Source: Williamsia sp. CHRR-6 | GTDB taxonomy: Bacteria > Actinomycetota > Actinomycetes > Mycobacteriales > Mycobacteriaceae | Length of the DNA: 64,000 nucleotides | Direction of reading: 5' to 3' | Assembly (NCBI RefSeq): GCF_018474015.1 | Contig: NZ_JAHCSG010000004.1 | Coordinates: forward strand, 186,001 to 250,000 | In this document: positions 20,507 through 31,293 of the stretch, piece by piece | Position numbering within the stretch: the stretch's first letter is position 1 | Layout: every line of letters begins with the position of its first letter | Position numbers and translations under genes: made by a program | Notes under the pieces: generated by a model | Told to the model about the DNA's origin: nothing | Seen by the model: only the letters and a program-made list of their open reading frames with translations | Database searches by the model: none

Positions 20507-21070
20507 TCACTTGCAGTAGGTGGCGTTCGCGGCGGCGATCACTTTGTCGGCGGTGGCCGCAGCCGCGGCGGTGTCGGTGGTGCCCGAGCCGACGATCGCG
20601 GTGACGATGGTCTTCACCTGCGCCGGGTCGGGTGCCTGACCACCGGTGCCGCACACGATGTTGGCCGCTCCCAGGGCAATCGAGTTGTCCGGGTCGTTGG
20701 CGATGGTGACACCGGCCCTCTTCAACGCGGCCAAGAAGGCCTCGCCCTTGCTGCCCGGCGCGGGCGGCTTGGCGCCACCGGGGAAGTTCGACGGCGCGGT
20801 GGTCTTGGCGTTGGGCGCAGTGGCAGGTAACCCGCTGCCCGCATCGCCCTGATCGGCCGGCGCCTGCGGTGTGGCCGGTGCCGACCCGGTGGGCGCAGCT
20901 GAGGTTGCCCCCGACGTCGAGGGCCCGGCCGTCGCCGTCGTGGCGGTCGTCGTGGTGGACGAATCCGACGAGCTGGCGGTGGAATCACTGCTGCCGCAGG
21001 CCGTGGTCGCGCCGGCCAGCAGCGCCAGCCCGAGAACCGTGGTGGCGATCGCGATGCGGTGTCGACTCAT
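20507..21070 (-). CDS. DUF732-domain lipoprotein
   Basis: A 187-residue secreted lipoprotein. The signal peptide ends in a lipobox (GATTAC, Cys 25), then comes a low-complexity Ser/Thr/Ala/Pro linker (about 26-105) and a C-terminal DUF732 domain (about 108-187; GEAFLAALKRAGVT, then ALGAANIVCGTG and a final YCK). The two domain cysteines are typical of DUF732, a small actinobacterial secreted domain of unknown function. It is 10 bp upstream of the cutinase gene and likely cotranscribed with it. Confidence 0.85.
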   Translation of the reverse strand: MSRHRIAIATTVLGLALLAGATTACGSSDSTASSSDSSTTTTATTATAGPSTSGATSAAPTGSAPATPQAPADQGDAGSGLPATAPNAKTTAPSNFPGGAKPPAPGSKGEAFLAALKRAGVTIANDPDNSIALGAANIVCGTGGQAPDPAQVKTIVTAIVGSGTTDTAAAAATADKVIAAANATYCK

Positions 21071-21179
21071 GTCACTTCCTGGTGGGTGATCGCCCCGGGA
21101 CGGCTGCGGTGGCAGCGCACCCGGGGCTCGAACCCGGCCAGGCTACCGAAGCGACCTGAGCGGGAGCACAATCCGATGG

Positions 21180-23207
21180 TCAGTGGATCGTGACGGTCCC
21201 GTTGACCGCCTCGATGTAGCCGCGTTCGAAGTTGACCCGATTACCGCCGGTGACACCGAACTGATCGGTGATCGGATACCCGAGCTTGCCGCCTTCGAAC
21301 CCGACCGAGGCCCAGGCGTCGAAGATGGGACCGGCCGGAAGCGCCACCGCGCCTCGACTGGGCAGCCAGTAGATGTTGCCGCCCTCGAACCGCGTGTAGC
21401 GGCCGCCCCGCGCGGCTCCCGACTCGTTGGAGGTGGGGAACCCGAGAACCCCACCTTCGAACCCGGTCTTGCCGTACTTCTCGAAGATCTTGCCCTGCAC
21501 CGCATGTGCGCCGGTGGCGGGCGTGAAGTAGTACGCGCCGATGGCGAATCCCTGCACTCGACCCTTGCCGTTGGGGGTGTCCACCTCGTCGCCGGTGGGA
21601 TACCCCAGCGGTCCGCGCTCGTATCCGGATCGGGCCCAGTCGGCGAGGATGGCCCCGACGACCGCGTGGGCGCCGGTGGGCCGCGTCCAATAGATGTAGC
21701 CGCGCTGGAACTTGGTCAGCCGGCCGCGCCGGTCGGGAGCGCCGAGTTCGTCGCTGATGGGGAACCCGAGATAGCCGGCCGGCCCGTTGGCGGCCACGTA
21801 GGCACCGCCGATGGCCCCGGACACCGCGTGCGCACCGGTGGCGGTGGAGTAGAAGACCCGTCCGCCGCGGAAGTCCTGCGCGCGACCCCCACTGACCGGG
21901 TACTCCGGGGTGAGGCAGCCACCGAGGTCACGCCGCTTGGCCACCAGCGCCTTGATGGCGCCACCCACCCCGCACTTGGGTACGTCGGCGGCGATACCCA
22001 GAGCCCGTGCCAGCTGCGGCCACGACTGGTGCAGTTCGAACTGCCAGTACTCCCAGGTGTGGGTGCCCGAGGGCCGGTAGACCGCCTGCGCGGGCACCCC
22101 GAGCTGGCTGAGCTTGGAGGCGAACTGGGTGGAGGTGACCCGCGAGAGCACCTCGAGGCCCACCCCCGCGTAGTTGGTGGCCAGGTACGGGATGTCCGAG
22201 GGGGTGTCGTACTGGCCGGGCAGCCCGTTGCCCGAGGAGATGTAGAGGCTGACCCCACGCAGTCGGTCGGCCAACAGATACGGGTCGTGGTCCTTCCAGG
22301 CCGGGTCGGTGGGCGGACCGAACATCTTGGCCGAGTCGTAGCCACCGGCATCGTTGATCGCGAACTGCACCGCCTGCGGCATGCCGAACGAGCTGAGCTG
22401 CAGGATGCCCGAGTACGACGCCGCGAACCGGAAGAAGCCGGGGTTGCGAGCCGCCAGCATCATCGCCGCGCTGCCGCCCATCGACAGCCCCGCCACCCCG
22501 CGCACGTCGGTGGCCCGCCACTGGGCGGCCAGCACCGGCGGCAGCTCGCGGGTCAGGAAGGTCTCCCAGGCGTAGGTCTTACCGTTGTCGGGCTGCTTCC
22601 AGTCGGTGTAGAAGCTGGACTCCCCGCCCACCGGCAACACCATGGTGATGTTCTTGTCCTTGGCGAACGCCTCGATGTCGGTGTTGACCGTCCAACCGTT
22701 GGCGTCGTCGCGGGCCCGCAATCCGTCCAGCAGGTAGAGCTGGGCGAACCGTTCGCTCGGAGCCTGATTCCAGTCACGCGCCAGCAGCAGCTGCACCTGG
22801 ATGTTGCGACCCATGGCCGGCGAGTACACCCAGATGGCCACTCGGCGATCGGAGTACCAGAACGTGTTGGTCACGCGAACCCCGGCGACGGGGGCCAGGC
22901 CGACGGGCGCGGGGGCCACCGGCGGTGTCGCCGCCGAGGGCGTCGCGGCGGGGGGTTGGTCGGCGGCAGCTTGATCGGGCGCCGACGCGGCCGGTGCTGA
23001 CGCGGCTGGCGGTGCCGATGCGGCTGGCGGTGCCGATGCGGCTGGGGGTGCGGGGGGCCCGCTGGGCGCGGCCGGCTCGGCGCCGGCGCCGCTGGTGGTG
23101 AGAAGACCGATCGCGGCCACGGTGATCAGCACCGTCGCACCGACACCGGCCGTTCGCGCTCCGCGACCCGCTCGGCCACCCACTCGGCCACCTTGGCACC
23201 ACCGCAT
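21180..23207 (-). CDS. Secreted mycolyltransferase (antigen 85 family) with C-terminal LGFP repeats
   Basis: A 675-residue exported protein. After a hydrophobic signal (about 20-42) and an Ala/Pro-rich linker comes an Ag85 esterase domain (about 110-420), with LLDGLRARDDANGW, GGESSFYTDW, the nucleophile motif VAGLSMGGSAAM and the His motif GTHTWEYWQ. The C-terminal third holds four to five LGFP repeats (GYLGFPISDELG, GPLGYPTGDEV, GVLGFPTSNESG, GKLGYPITDQFG). Ag85 proteins transfer mycolate from trehalose monomycolate to arabinogalactan or to another trehalose; LGFP repeats occur on cell-wall proteins of corynebacteria and relatives, including mycolyltransferases. The start is the ATG at 23207, preceded by GAAGGGCAG; a GTG at 23240 is a weaker alternative. 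Confidence 0.92.
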   Translation of the reverse strand: MRWCQGGRVGGRAGRGARTAGVGATVLITVAAIGLLTTSGAGAEPAAPSGPPAPPAASAPPAASAPPAASAPAASAPDQAAADQPPAATPSAATPPVAPAPVGLAPVAGVRVTNTFWYSDRRVAIWVYSPAMGRNIQVQLLLARDWNQAPSERFAQLYLLDGLRARDDANGWTVNTDIEAFAKDKNITMVLPVGGESSFYTDWKQPDNGKTYAWETFLTRELPPVLAAQWRATDVRGVAGLSMGGSAAMMLAARNPGFFRFAASYSGILQLSSFGMPQAVQFAINDAGGYDSAKMFGPPTDPAWKDHDPYLLADRLRGVSLYISSGNGLPGQYDTPSDIPYLATNYAGVGLEVLSRVTSTQFASKLSQLGVPAQAVYRPSGTHTWEYWQFELHQSWPQLARALGIAADVPKCGVGGAIKALVAKRRDLGGCLTPEYPVSGGRAQDFRGGRVFYSTATGAHAVSGAIGGAYVAANGPAGYLGFPISDELGAPDRRGRLTKFQRGYIYWTRPTGAHAVVGAILADWARSGYERGPLGYPTGDEVDTPNGKGRVQGFAIGAYYFTPATGAHAVQGKIFEKYGKTGFEGGVLGFPTSNESGAARGGRYTRFEGGNIYWLPSRGAVALPAGPIFDAWASVGFEGGKLGYPITDQFGVTGGNRVNFERGYIEAVNGTVTIH

Positions 23208-23276
23208 CGACCGCTGCCCTTCGTCACGCCGGCGAACCACGCCGCCACCACCGGCGTCTCGCCCTGATGCGAAACA

Positions 23277-23304
23277 CCCTCCGCGTAGAGGTCTACACGG
23301 AGGG
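23277..23304. terminator. Strong hairpin between the two Ag85 genes
   Basis: Two 13-bp arms, CCCTCCGCGTAGA and TCTACACGGAGGG, with one mismatch and a 2-nt loop, lie 94 bp past the stop of the upstream Ag85 gene and 70 bp before the start of the LGFP-carrying gene. It may terminate or attenuate transcription between them. No clear U-tract follows. Confidence 0.55.
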
Positions 23305-23397
23305 CGTCGCGATGTGGCGGTGCCACACTGTTAACGGTGTGAAATTTTGTGACTCGTGAGGCGATTGTGACTCACGCGGTGGTCGCCCACCCGCAGA

Positions 23398-24405
23398 TCA
23401 GTCGCGGAACCAGCCCTGATCCTTCGCGCGCCACACCATGTCGCGCCAGTAGCCCCAGGCGTGCAGGCCGACCGCCGGGAAGTCCGAGGTGATCTGAACG
23501 TTGTTGACCAACGCCTGCACCTGGAAGGCCCGCGACTGGGCCAGCGACAACGCTTCGAGCGGCGCACCCTGGATGAAGCCGAGCGGGTCGGTCGGGTACG
23601 GACCGGGGATGCCGCTGCCCGAGGCCACGCGCACCTTCTTGCCGCGCATCTTGCCGATCTGCACGAAGGGATCGTTGTCCAGCCAGCGCACGCTGGTGGG
23701 CGGGCCCCACATCGAGTCGGAGTTGAACGGTCCGACACCGGCCTGGATACCCGCGTCGAGCAGCGCGATGCGGATGGCTTCACGCATACCGGGCGCCGAG
23801 AGGTTCAGGTAGCCCGACATGGAGAACATGTGCGAGATGCGCGGGTTATTGGCGCCGATGATCATCGCCGAGTTGCCGCCCATGGAGATGCCCATGATGG
23901 CGTACTTTCCGGCCGGCCCCACCGCGAGCCGCTTGCTGTCGAGGAACGGGATGAGCCGCTGGTTGATCGCGCAGCTCCACCGGTAGCGGTAGGGCTGGTT
24001 GTTGAAGTTGCTGGGTGCATTCCAGTCGCTGTAGAAGCTGGCCAGACCGCCGACCGGCTCGACGACGTTGACGCCGGAGTTGGCCATGTCCTGGATGCGG
24101 GTGTTGTGCTCCCACCCGCTGACGTCGTTGGTGGCACGCAGACCGTCCAGCGCGATGACGGTCTTGTAGTTGCCCGCCTTGACCCACATGCGCACCTTGA
24201 CCGGCGGCATGCCGCAGCCGTCGATGAACGACTGGGTGAACACGACACGCGCAGGTGCGGCCGATGCCGCACCCGAACCCATCACCAGGCCGAGCACACC
24301 GGCCACGGCGACCAGGAGTACGACCAGGCGAGCTGCCGGGGAGGTCGATCCCGAAACCGGGGGGTGCAGGGTTGTCGACCGGGTCTCCGGTGTCGTAACT
24401 CGCAT
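23398..24405 (-). CDS. Antigen 85-type mycolyltransferase
   Basis: A 335-residue secreted alpha/beta hydrolase. The signal peptide is about residues 25-50, ending near GAASAAPA. The catalytic domain shows ALDGLRATNDVSGWEHNT, GGLASFYSDWNAPS, nucleophile Ser 174 in IMGISMGGNSAM and His 315 in AVGLHAWGYW. The second position around the His differs from the HSWEYW of M. tuberculosis Ag85. It transfers mycolyl groups to trehalose and arabinogalactan outside the membrane. It corresponds in position to Rv3803c/Rv3804c and has its own 297-bp upstream region (24406-24702), lower in GC near 24590-24670, where no definite promoter motif is visible. Confidence 0.93.
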   Translation of the reverse strand: MRVTTPETRSTTLHPPVSGSTSPAARLVVLLVAVAGVLGLVMGSGAASAAPARVVFTQSFIDGCGMPPVKVRMWVKAGNYKTVIALDGLRATNDVSGWEHNTRIQDMANSGVNVVEPVGGLASFYSDWNAPSNFNNQPYRYRWSCAINQRLIPFLDSKRLAVGPAGKYAIMGISMGGNSAMIIGANNPRISHMFSMSGYLNLSAPGMREAIRIALLDAGIQAGVGPFNSDSMWGPPTSVRWLDNDPFVQIGKMRGKKVRVASGSGIPGPYPTDPLGFIQGAPLEALSLAQSRAFQVQALVNNVQITSDFPAVGLHAWGYWRDMVWRAKDQGWFRD

Positions 24406-24702
24406 CGAGTGTCGCTCTCTCTCTAGATGTCCATGCCGAACACTTGCGCATTCGGTCAGTCATGGTCGGCCAGTGGCGGCGTGGACACACCGACGTGGCA
24501 GACCCGGCTCGGCTCGAACCCCCGTGCTCGTCACAGACGGCTGTCGACCGTTGTGAGCGCCGAACGGAGCCTATGCGATGGGCCACGGTCTGACAATTCC
24601 TCGCGAACTGTCACACATTGCGTGCATCTGGCCAGATGACCTGCCCATTTCAAGGGTTTCGTGTATATCGGTGCCCGGGGCCAGAGCGTTACCGAACCTC
24701 GT

Positions 24703-26670
24703 TCAGGGGATGGGTGGGCCCAGCGGCAGACGACACCGCATCAACTCGTAGCGAGGCACCCGCTCGATGCGGTAGCTGGTGAAGTCGAACGACTGCCGCA
24801 GGTTGTTGCGGAAGCGCGTGAGGGTGAGCGGCGCCTTGTAGGAGGCGATGAGGTCACGGGTCTGCGGGCAGGTCAGGGCCTCCCCGGCGTCGCGCGCCCA
24901 CTCCGGGTCGAGGAACAGCGGCAGCAGCGGGCGGGTGGTGATGCCACCGGATTCTGCGACCACCCATTCCCCGGGGAGGTCCTTGTCGTGGCCGATCCGG
25001 GCGTCCTCGAGGCGCTCGGTGTGTGAGGCGATCGGATACGCCAGGCCCATCTGATCCACCACCCGAACGTTCAGCGGCGCGTTCATGCTGGTCATGCCGA
25101 GGTTGAGGAAGAAGACAGTCAACTCTGGGGGCGTACCGGGCACCCGGGGGCCGGCCAACTTGATGAAGTTCCACTTGTCGTAGTCGGCCGAGGGCAACAA
25201 CACCCCGCCGTCACGGCGCTGCTCGATCTCGTCGACCATCGCCCGCATCCGCGGATAGTTGAGGTAGTCCTGGGCGGTGATGGGGTGGGTGACGCCGAGG
25301 TTCTGTATGTAATAGCGACGCTCGTCGACGATCCCACTGCGGCCGATCTCGGTGCCGTCGCGCATACCCGCCGAGTGCGAGGTGCCGATGGCCCAGATGG
25401 CGGTGATCACGAAGAACGCCAATGCGCTTGCTGCGCCCAGCAATTGGGCCGGATCGGGGCGCCGGATCGACTCGGGGACCACCAGCGGGATGATCATCAC
25501 CGGCAGCAACAGAATGAACAGTGGGACCAGCAGCACCCGCGAGTGCATGAAGTCGCCGCCCTGGCGCAGCCAGTAGAGCACCTCGATCAGACCGCCGAGC
25601 AGCATCACCGTGGTGACCGCGGCCGGTGTCTGCAGACGGGCCCGCCCAGCCGCCCAACGTCCAACGCGAGCAGGCTGGGCGCCGCTGGTGTCAGGGGCGG
25701 ATCCTCGGCGGCGAAGCAACCAGATCGACAGTGCCGCAACGACCGCCACGATCAGCGGCAGCGCCAGCGTGTAGGGACTGAACATGTTGCCCAGATAGGT
25801 GAAGCCCTGTTGCCACTTGGATCCGGTGGCGTCCTTGGCCACCGCGGTGTTGGGCACCAGCAGCCCGTAGTAGCCCATCCGGAAGATCTGATAGCCCAGC
25901 GGCAGCACCGCGGCCGTCGCGACGAACGCGGTCCGCAGCCGCCACGACATCTCGGTCACCACCACCAGCGCCAACACCAGGGCACCGACGATGGCGAGTT
26001 CGGGGCGGACCAGCGGGGCCAGGCCACCGGTGAAGGCCAGCGCCAACAACGCGGCGACGTCGGCGCGGGTGCGCAGCGGTCCCCGCCGACTCCACCCCGC
26101 CACCTGCCACCACAGTGTCGCCACCCAAAAGATGCACAACGACACCTCCAGCCCGCTGGTGGCAAAGTCACGCGCGGGCGGCAGGGCGATGTAGACCAGC
26201 GCACCCAGCGGCAGCACCACGGTGGGGGTGGCCGCCGCAGATCGCAGCGAGACACCCAACATCCGCATCGTCCCCCACATGGCCAGCGGCACCGCCGTCA
26301 CCGAGAGCACCAGCGCGATCCACAGCACCACGTACTCCACCTGGCCGCCGGTCAACCAACTCCAGAACCAGATGAGGTAGGTCCAGGCGGTGGAGGTGTT
26401 GGCCTCCACCCGCTCACCCTCGTTGAACACCGGGCCGTTGCCGGCCAGCAGGTTGCGTACGGTCCGCAGCACGATCAGGCCGTCGTCGGCGATCCACCGC
26501 CGCTGCCAGGCGCCGTTGGCGAACAGCGCCGCCACGACCAGCGCCGACACCGAGAAGGTGACGGCCGGGACAGCCCGGGTCCACCGCGGCGGCCCCGACT
26601 CGGCGGTCGGCCGGGTCACGGGGATGCGATCGGTGAGGTCAGCTTCAGCTGACGATGTAGACCGCGACAC
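24703..26670 (-). CDS. aftB: Terminal beta-(1->2) arabinofuranosyltransferase AftB
   Basis: About 655 residues: a polytopic N-terminal half (roughly ten hydrophobic helices) and a soluble C-terminal half, the GT-C topology of AftB (Rv3805c). It adds terminal beta-(1->2)-linked arabinofuranose from decaprenyl-phosphoryl-arabinose to arabinan outside the membrane. WIADDGLIVLRTVRNLL in the first extracytoplasmic loop supplies the acidic pair expected of GT-C enzymes. The start is probably the GTG at 26670, with TTG at 26673 as alternative; both lie inside the 3' end of ubiA, so translation is probably coupled. Confidence 0.92.
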   Translation of the reverse strand: MSRSTSSAEADLTDRIPVTRPTAESGPPRWTRAVPAVTFSVSALVVAALFANGAWQRRWIADDGLIVLRTVRNLLAGNGPVFNEGERVEANTSTAWTYLIWFWSWLTGGQVEYVVLWIALVLSVTAVPLAMWGTMRMLGVSLRSAAATPTVVLPLGALVYIALPPARDFATSGLEVSLCIFWVATLWWQVAGWSRRGPLRTRADVAALLALAFTGGLAPLVRPELAIVGALVLALVVVTEMSWRLRTAFVATAAVLPLGYQIFRMGYYGLLVPNTAVAKDATGSKWQQGFTYLGNMFSPYTLALPLIVAVVAALSIWLLRRRGSAPDTSGAQPARVGRWAAGRARLQTPAAVTTVMLLGGLIEVLYWLRQGGDFMHSRVLLVPLFILLLPVMIIPLVVPESIRRPDPAQLLGAASALAFFVITAIWAIGTSHSAGMRDGTEIGRSGIVDERRYYIQNLGVTHPITAQDYLNYPRMRAMVDEIEQRRDGGVLLPSADYDKWNFIKLAGPRVPGTPPELTVFFLNLGMTSMNAPLNVRVVDQMGLAYPIASHTERLEDARIGHDKDLPGEWVVAESGGITTRPLLPLFLDPEWARDAGEALTCPQTRDLIASYKAPLTLTRFRNNLRQSFDFTSYRIERVPRYELMRCRLPLGPPIP

Positions 26671-27568
26671 CAACGCATACTAGCCAGGCGACAGCGAGGA
26701 CCTGCAGAACCCGGTCACCGAGGGCGATCTCTTCGGGTTCACCGGCCTGACCTCCGTCGACGTCGACGGCATAGCGCAAGATCGCGACAGTGAACGGCAC
26801 CATCGACACCGCATACCAGACGTTGTTGCTGTGCCCGGCGTCCTTGTCGAAGGCCCACAGCCCGTAACAGAGGACCACCGCGGTGGCCGACAACGTCCAC
26901 ACGAACCGCAGGTAGGTGGTCGTGTAGTACTCCAGCGACTTGCGGATCTTGGCGCCGGTGCGCTCGGCCAGCTGTAGTTCGGCATAACGCTTGCCTGCGG
27001 CCATGAACAGCGAACCGAACGCCATCACCAGCAGGAACCACTGCGACAGACCCTTGGGCAGTTCGGCGGCCACGCCACCGGCGATGGCGCGCAGCAGGAA
27101 TCCCGAGGACACGATGCAGATGTCGAGCACCGCTTGGTGCTTGAGGCCGAAGCAGTAGGCCAGCTGGATGGCCAGATAAATGGCGATGACCAGCGCGGTG
27201 TGCCAGTTGGCCACGAACGACACCCCGATGGAACCGGCGCCCAGCACCACGGCCAACCCGAACGCCAGGTTGCGCGGCACCACACCGGCGGCGATGGGAC
27301 GGAACCGTTTGGTGGGGTGGGCCCGGTCGGCCTCGACGTCGAGGGCGTCGTTGACCAGGTAAATGCAGGAGGCGGCCATGCAGAAGGCGAGGAACGCGAT
27401 GCCGGCGCGGCCGAGCACCTCGACGTCGTCGATCTTGCCTGCGGCCAGGGGTCCGGCGAGCACGAGGGCGTTCTTCACCCACTGTCGCGGACGTACCGCC
27501 TTGATCAGACCGGACACCAGATTCTTCGGCGGCCCTTTGACGGCCGTCTCGACCGGCTCCTCGCTCAT
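26645..27568 (-). CDS. ubiA: Decaprenyl-phosphate phosphoribosyltransferase UbiA (Rv3806c type)
   Basis: A 307-residue UbiA-superfamily integral membrane prenyltransferase. The first Asp-rich motif is NDALDVEADRAHPTKRFRPI, and the second conserved region follows DICIVSSGFLLRAIAGG. It transfers phosphoribose from PRPP to decaprenyl phosphate, the first committed step to decaprenyl-phosphoryl-arabinose, the arabinose donor for AftB next door. It overlaps the upstream PAP2 gene by 4 bp and the downstream aftB start by about 26 bp, a compact operon. Confidence 0.95.
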   Translation of the reverse strand: MSEEPVETAVKGPPKNLVSGLIKAVRPRQWVKNALVLAGPLAAGKIDDVEVLGRAGIAFLAFCMAASCIYLVNDALDVEADRAHPTKRFRPIAAGVVPRNLAFGLAVVLGAGSIGVSFVANWHTALVIAIYLAIQLAYCFGLKHQAVLDICIVSSGFLLRAIAGGVAAELPKGLSQWFLLVMAFGSLFMAAGKRYAELQLAERTGAKIRKSLEYYTTTYLRFVWTLSATAVVLCYGLWAFDKDAGHSNNVWYAVSMVPFTVAILRYAVDVDGGQAGEPEEIALGDRVLQVLAVAWLVCVGVAVYIVS

Positions 27569-28179
27569 CGCTCTCCCCTGCTCGCGCCGGTCACCCTCGA
27601 CACTCTCGAGGTGACCGGCGAGGTCAGTCTCTCACTGCGGGTGGTGACCGCTGCGGTGGCCGCACCCAAGATGGCGCCGGCCACCACGTCGGTCGGATAA
27701 TGCACGCCCAGGACCAGCCGCGACGCCGCCATCGGCGGCACCAGCAGCAGCGGCAACACCGCAGGCGGCAGTCCGGCGGCCCGCCCGAGCAGCACGGCCG
27801 CGGCGGTGGTGGAGGTGGCGTGGCTGGACGGGAAGCTCAGCTTGCTGGGGGTGCCCACCCCGATGGCGATGCGCTCGTCGTGGGGTCGCGGACGACGCAC
27901 CACGCGCTTGACGGCCACCGAGGCGGCGTGGGCGACGAAGATGCCCAACCCCGCCTGCACCCAGCGGGCCTGGGCGGCGGAGTCGCCGCGGATCGCGGCC
28001 ACCACGGTGCCTGCGGCGGCGGCGGCCAACCATCCGCCGGCGTGCTCACCGAGGTGTGAGAGTCCCCGTGCGCTGGGCAACACCCCGGCGCGGTGACCGA
28101 CCGCCCGCTGGATGGTCACCAACGCCTGGGCCTCGCGCGGGCTGCGTGCGGTGACCGCCTCAGTCGATTCCGAAGACAC
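27565..28179 (-). CDS. PAP2-family phosphatase (Rv3807c type)
   Basis: A 204-residue membrane phosphatase with the PAP2 triad: motif 1 in KRVVRRPRP, motif 2 in FPSSHATST and motif 3 in SRLVLGVHYPTDVVAG. In the mycobacterial locus the equivalent gene is placed after the UbiA product, as a candidate for dephosphorylating decaprenyl-phosphoryl-5-phosphoribose. It starts at GTG 28179 inside the end of glfT2 (20-bp overlap) and ends with a 4-bp overlap into ubiA. Confidence 0.92.
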   Translation of the reverse strand: MSSESTEAVTARSPREAQALVTIQRAVGHRAGVLPSARGLSHLGEHAGGWLAAAAAGTVVAAIRGDSAAQARWVQAGLGIFVAHAASVAVKRVVRRPRPHDERIAIGVGTPSKLSFPSSHATSTTAAAVLLGRAAGLPPAVLPLLLVPPMAASRLVLGVHYPTDVVAGAILGAATAAVTTRSERLTSPVTSRVSRVTGASRGER

Positions 28180-30091
28180 GGGCCCAACTCTCCTTGCTGG
28201 TCAGTTCGGGCGCGGCGGCACGGTATCGCTCACGCAGAGCGGGAAATTCGTCGTTGAGCCGCTTGTGCAGGGCCAGCGACTCCTTGAGCAGGGCGGCCGC
28301 CTTGTCGCGGTCGCGTTGCCGGTAGACCACCCCGCGACCGTCGGCGGTGGTGACGGTCACCCCGTCCACCCGGCCCAGGGAGAACCACCGCGCCTCGATG
28401 GGCGGGAAGTTGGCCTGGGGTACCTGGTGGTGGCGAGGGTCGGCCGGGCGCAGGTTGTTCACCGCCACCTGGGCCAGCACCTTGGCCTTGGTCAGCGGGT
28501 TCAGCGGAATCTTGCGGCCCAGATGTGTTGCCGCGCCAGTGGTCCGGGGCAGCTCGGTGGCCGAGGCCAGCACCACCGCGTCGGGGTACTGCTTGCGCAT
28601 CGCGATCACCTTCGGCAGCGCCGTCGGCAACAGCTCGGGCAGGTGCTCGGGGCCGGCCAGGAAGTCACGGATGGCCTCGATCTGGATGGCCACCGTCGAA
28701 TACTCCAGGCACAGCAGGTGTTTGACCAACGCCTTGATCGAGGACTGGACCATCCCCCGGTGCGAGCGGTCCTGGTGGATGGCGGCCACCACCAACCGGT
28801 TGCGCAGGTGGAAGTAGGCCTGCCAGTCGATGGCGTCGTCCTTGTCGCTCCACGCCATGTGCCAGATGGCCACCCCGGGCATGGTCACCGTGGGGTAGCC
28901 GGCCTTGCGTGCGCGCAACGCGAACTCCCAGTCGTCCCACTTGATGAACAGCGGCATGGGCAGACCGATCTCCTGCGCGCACTGCCGGGGGATCATGCAC
29001 ATCCACCAGCCGTTGCCGTCGACGTCGATGCGGCGGTGCAGGTCCTTGGAGTGCTTGGTGTCGCGCAGCGGATACTTGGAGAAGTCGTGGTCGTAGGTGA
29101 CGAACGGCGCCGAGGTCCACATGAAGGTGTCCCAGTTGATGGCCTCACCCATCGAGTGCAGGTGGCTGCGTTCCTGCAGGTTGAGCATCTGCCCGCCGAC
29201 CAGCATCGGGTCGCGGGCGAACCGGGACAGCGCCAGCGCACGCAGGATGGAGTCGGGTTCGATGGCGATGTCGTCGTCCATGAACAGGATGTAGGGGCTG
29301 TCGGTCAGCCGCAGCGCCTCGTACATGATGCGGCTGTAGCCGCCGGAGCCGCCGAGGTTGCCCTGGTCGAAGATGTGCAGACGCTCGCCCAGAGCAGCTG
29401 CGGCAGAATCGAATCCGGGCTCGTCACGCACCTTCTTGGTGCCCTGGTCGGGCATGATCACCGCATCGATCACGCTGTCCACCAACGGATCAGAGGCCAG
29501 GGCGGCCAACGCGGCCACCGCATCGCCGGGTCGGTTGAAGGTGGGGATGCCCACGGTGACCCGCTTGGTGTCGGGCCCGCTGGGCACCGCGATGGGGGCG
29601 TACCAGCCGGCGGCGACGATCTCGACGGCGGTATCGGTGGTGACGTCGAACCAGATCCACCCGCCGTCCTCGAAGGGACCCAGGTCCAGCTCGAATTCGA
29701 TTGCGCCCCGGTTGTTCTCGTCGGTGGCCACCAGGTCGCCGCCGATGGCGATACGCGAGCCGTCGATCTTGGAGCGGTACACGTCCACGCGGCAGGTACC
29801 CACCACCTCCACCCGCAGCACCACGCTGGTCAGGATCGACCAGCGCCGCCAGTACGAGGCGGCGAAGGCGTTGAAGTAGCTCTCGAAGCTCACCTCCGAC
29901 TCGGCACCCAGCAGCACCGAGGTGCGGGTGGGTGCGTGGGCGCGGCGGCTGTTGGTCTTCGACTCGACGAGGTAGAGGGCGCGCACGTCCAGCGGTTCGC
30001 CCAAGCGCGGGAAGATGACCCGCTGCAGCAGGGTCTGGGCGCTATCGGAGATGCCGTCGGCGGAGAGCTCACGCGCGGTCACAGAAGTCAT
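28160..30091 (-). CDS. glfT2: Galactofuranosyltransferase GlfT2
   Basis: A 643-residue GT2-family enzyme with the GlfT2 layout: an N-terminal beta-sandwich, a GT-A domain from about 160 (VTVGIPTFNRPGDAVAAL) and a C-terminal helical domain. The metal-binding acidic cluster is in LFMDDDIAIEPDS and the catalytic region in FIKWDDWEFALRARKAG. It polymerises the galactan with alternating beta-(1->5) and beta-(1->6) galactofuranose from UDP-Galf. The ATG at 30091 has GGAG at proper spacing; a GTG at 30097 overlapping the glf stop as GTGA is the alternative. Confidence 0.96.
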   Translation of the reverse strand: MTSVTARELSADGISDSAQTLLQRVIFPRLGEPLDVRALYLVESKTNSRRAHAPTRTSVLLGAESEVSFESYFNAFAASYWRRWSILTSVVLRVEVVGTCRVDVYRSKIDGSRIAIGGDLVATDENNRGAIEFELDLGPFEDGGWIWFDVTTDTAVEIVAAGWYAPIAVPSGPDTKRVTVGIPTFNRPGDAVAALAALASDPLVDSVIDAVIMPDQGTKKVRDEPGFDSAAAALGERLHIFDQGNLGGSGGYSRIMYEALRLTDSPYILFMDDDIAIEPDSILRALALSRFARDPMLVGGQMLNLQERSHLHSMGEAINWDTFMWTSAPFVTYDHDFSKYPLRDTKHSKDLHRRIDVDGNGWWMCMIPRQCAQEIGLPMPLFIKWDDWEFALRARKAGYPTVTMPGVAIWHMAWSDKDDAIDWQAYFHLRNRLVVAAIHQDRSHRGMVQSSIKALVKHLLCLEYSTVAIQIEAIRDFLAGPEHLPELLPTALPKVIAMRKQYPDAVVLASATELPRTTGAATHLGRKIPLNPLTKAKVLAQVAVNNLRPADPRHHQVPQANFPPIEARWFSLGRVDGVTVTTADGRGVVYRQRDRDKAAALLKESLALHKRLNDEFPALRERYRAAAPELTSKESWARVFGID

Positions 30092-30093
30092 CG

Positions 30094-31293
<1,200 letters not shown>

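Noticed and set aside
21110-21137. Minus-strand sequence resembling a tRNA T-arm (CCGGG, TTCGAGC, CCCGG) followed by a CCA end
   Set aside because: No matching acceptor, D-arm or anticodon stem is found upstream. It may be a chance hairpin, a terminator, or at most a tRNA 3' remnant.
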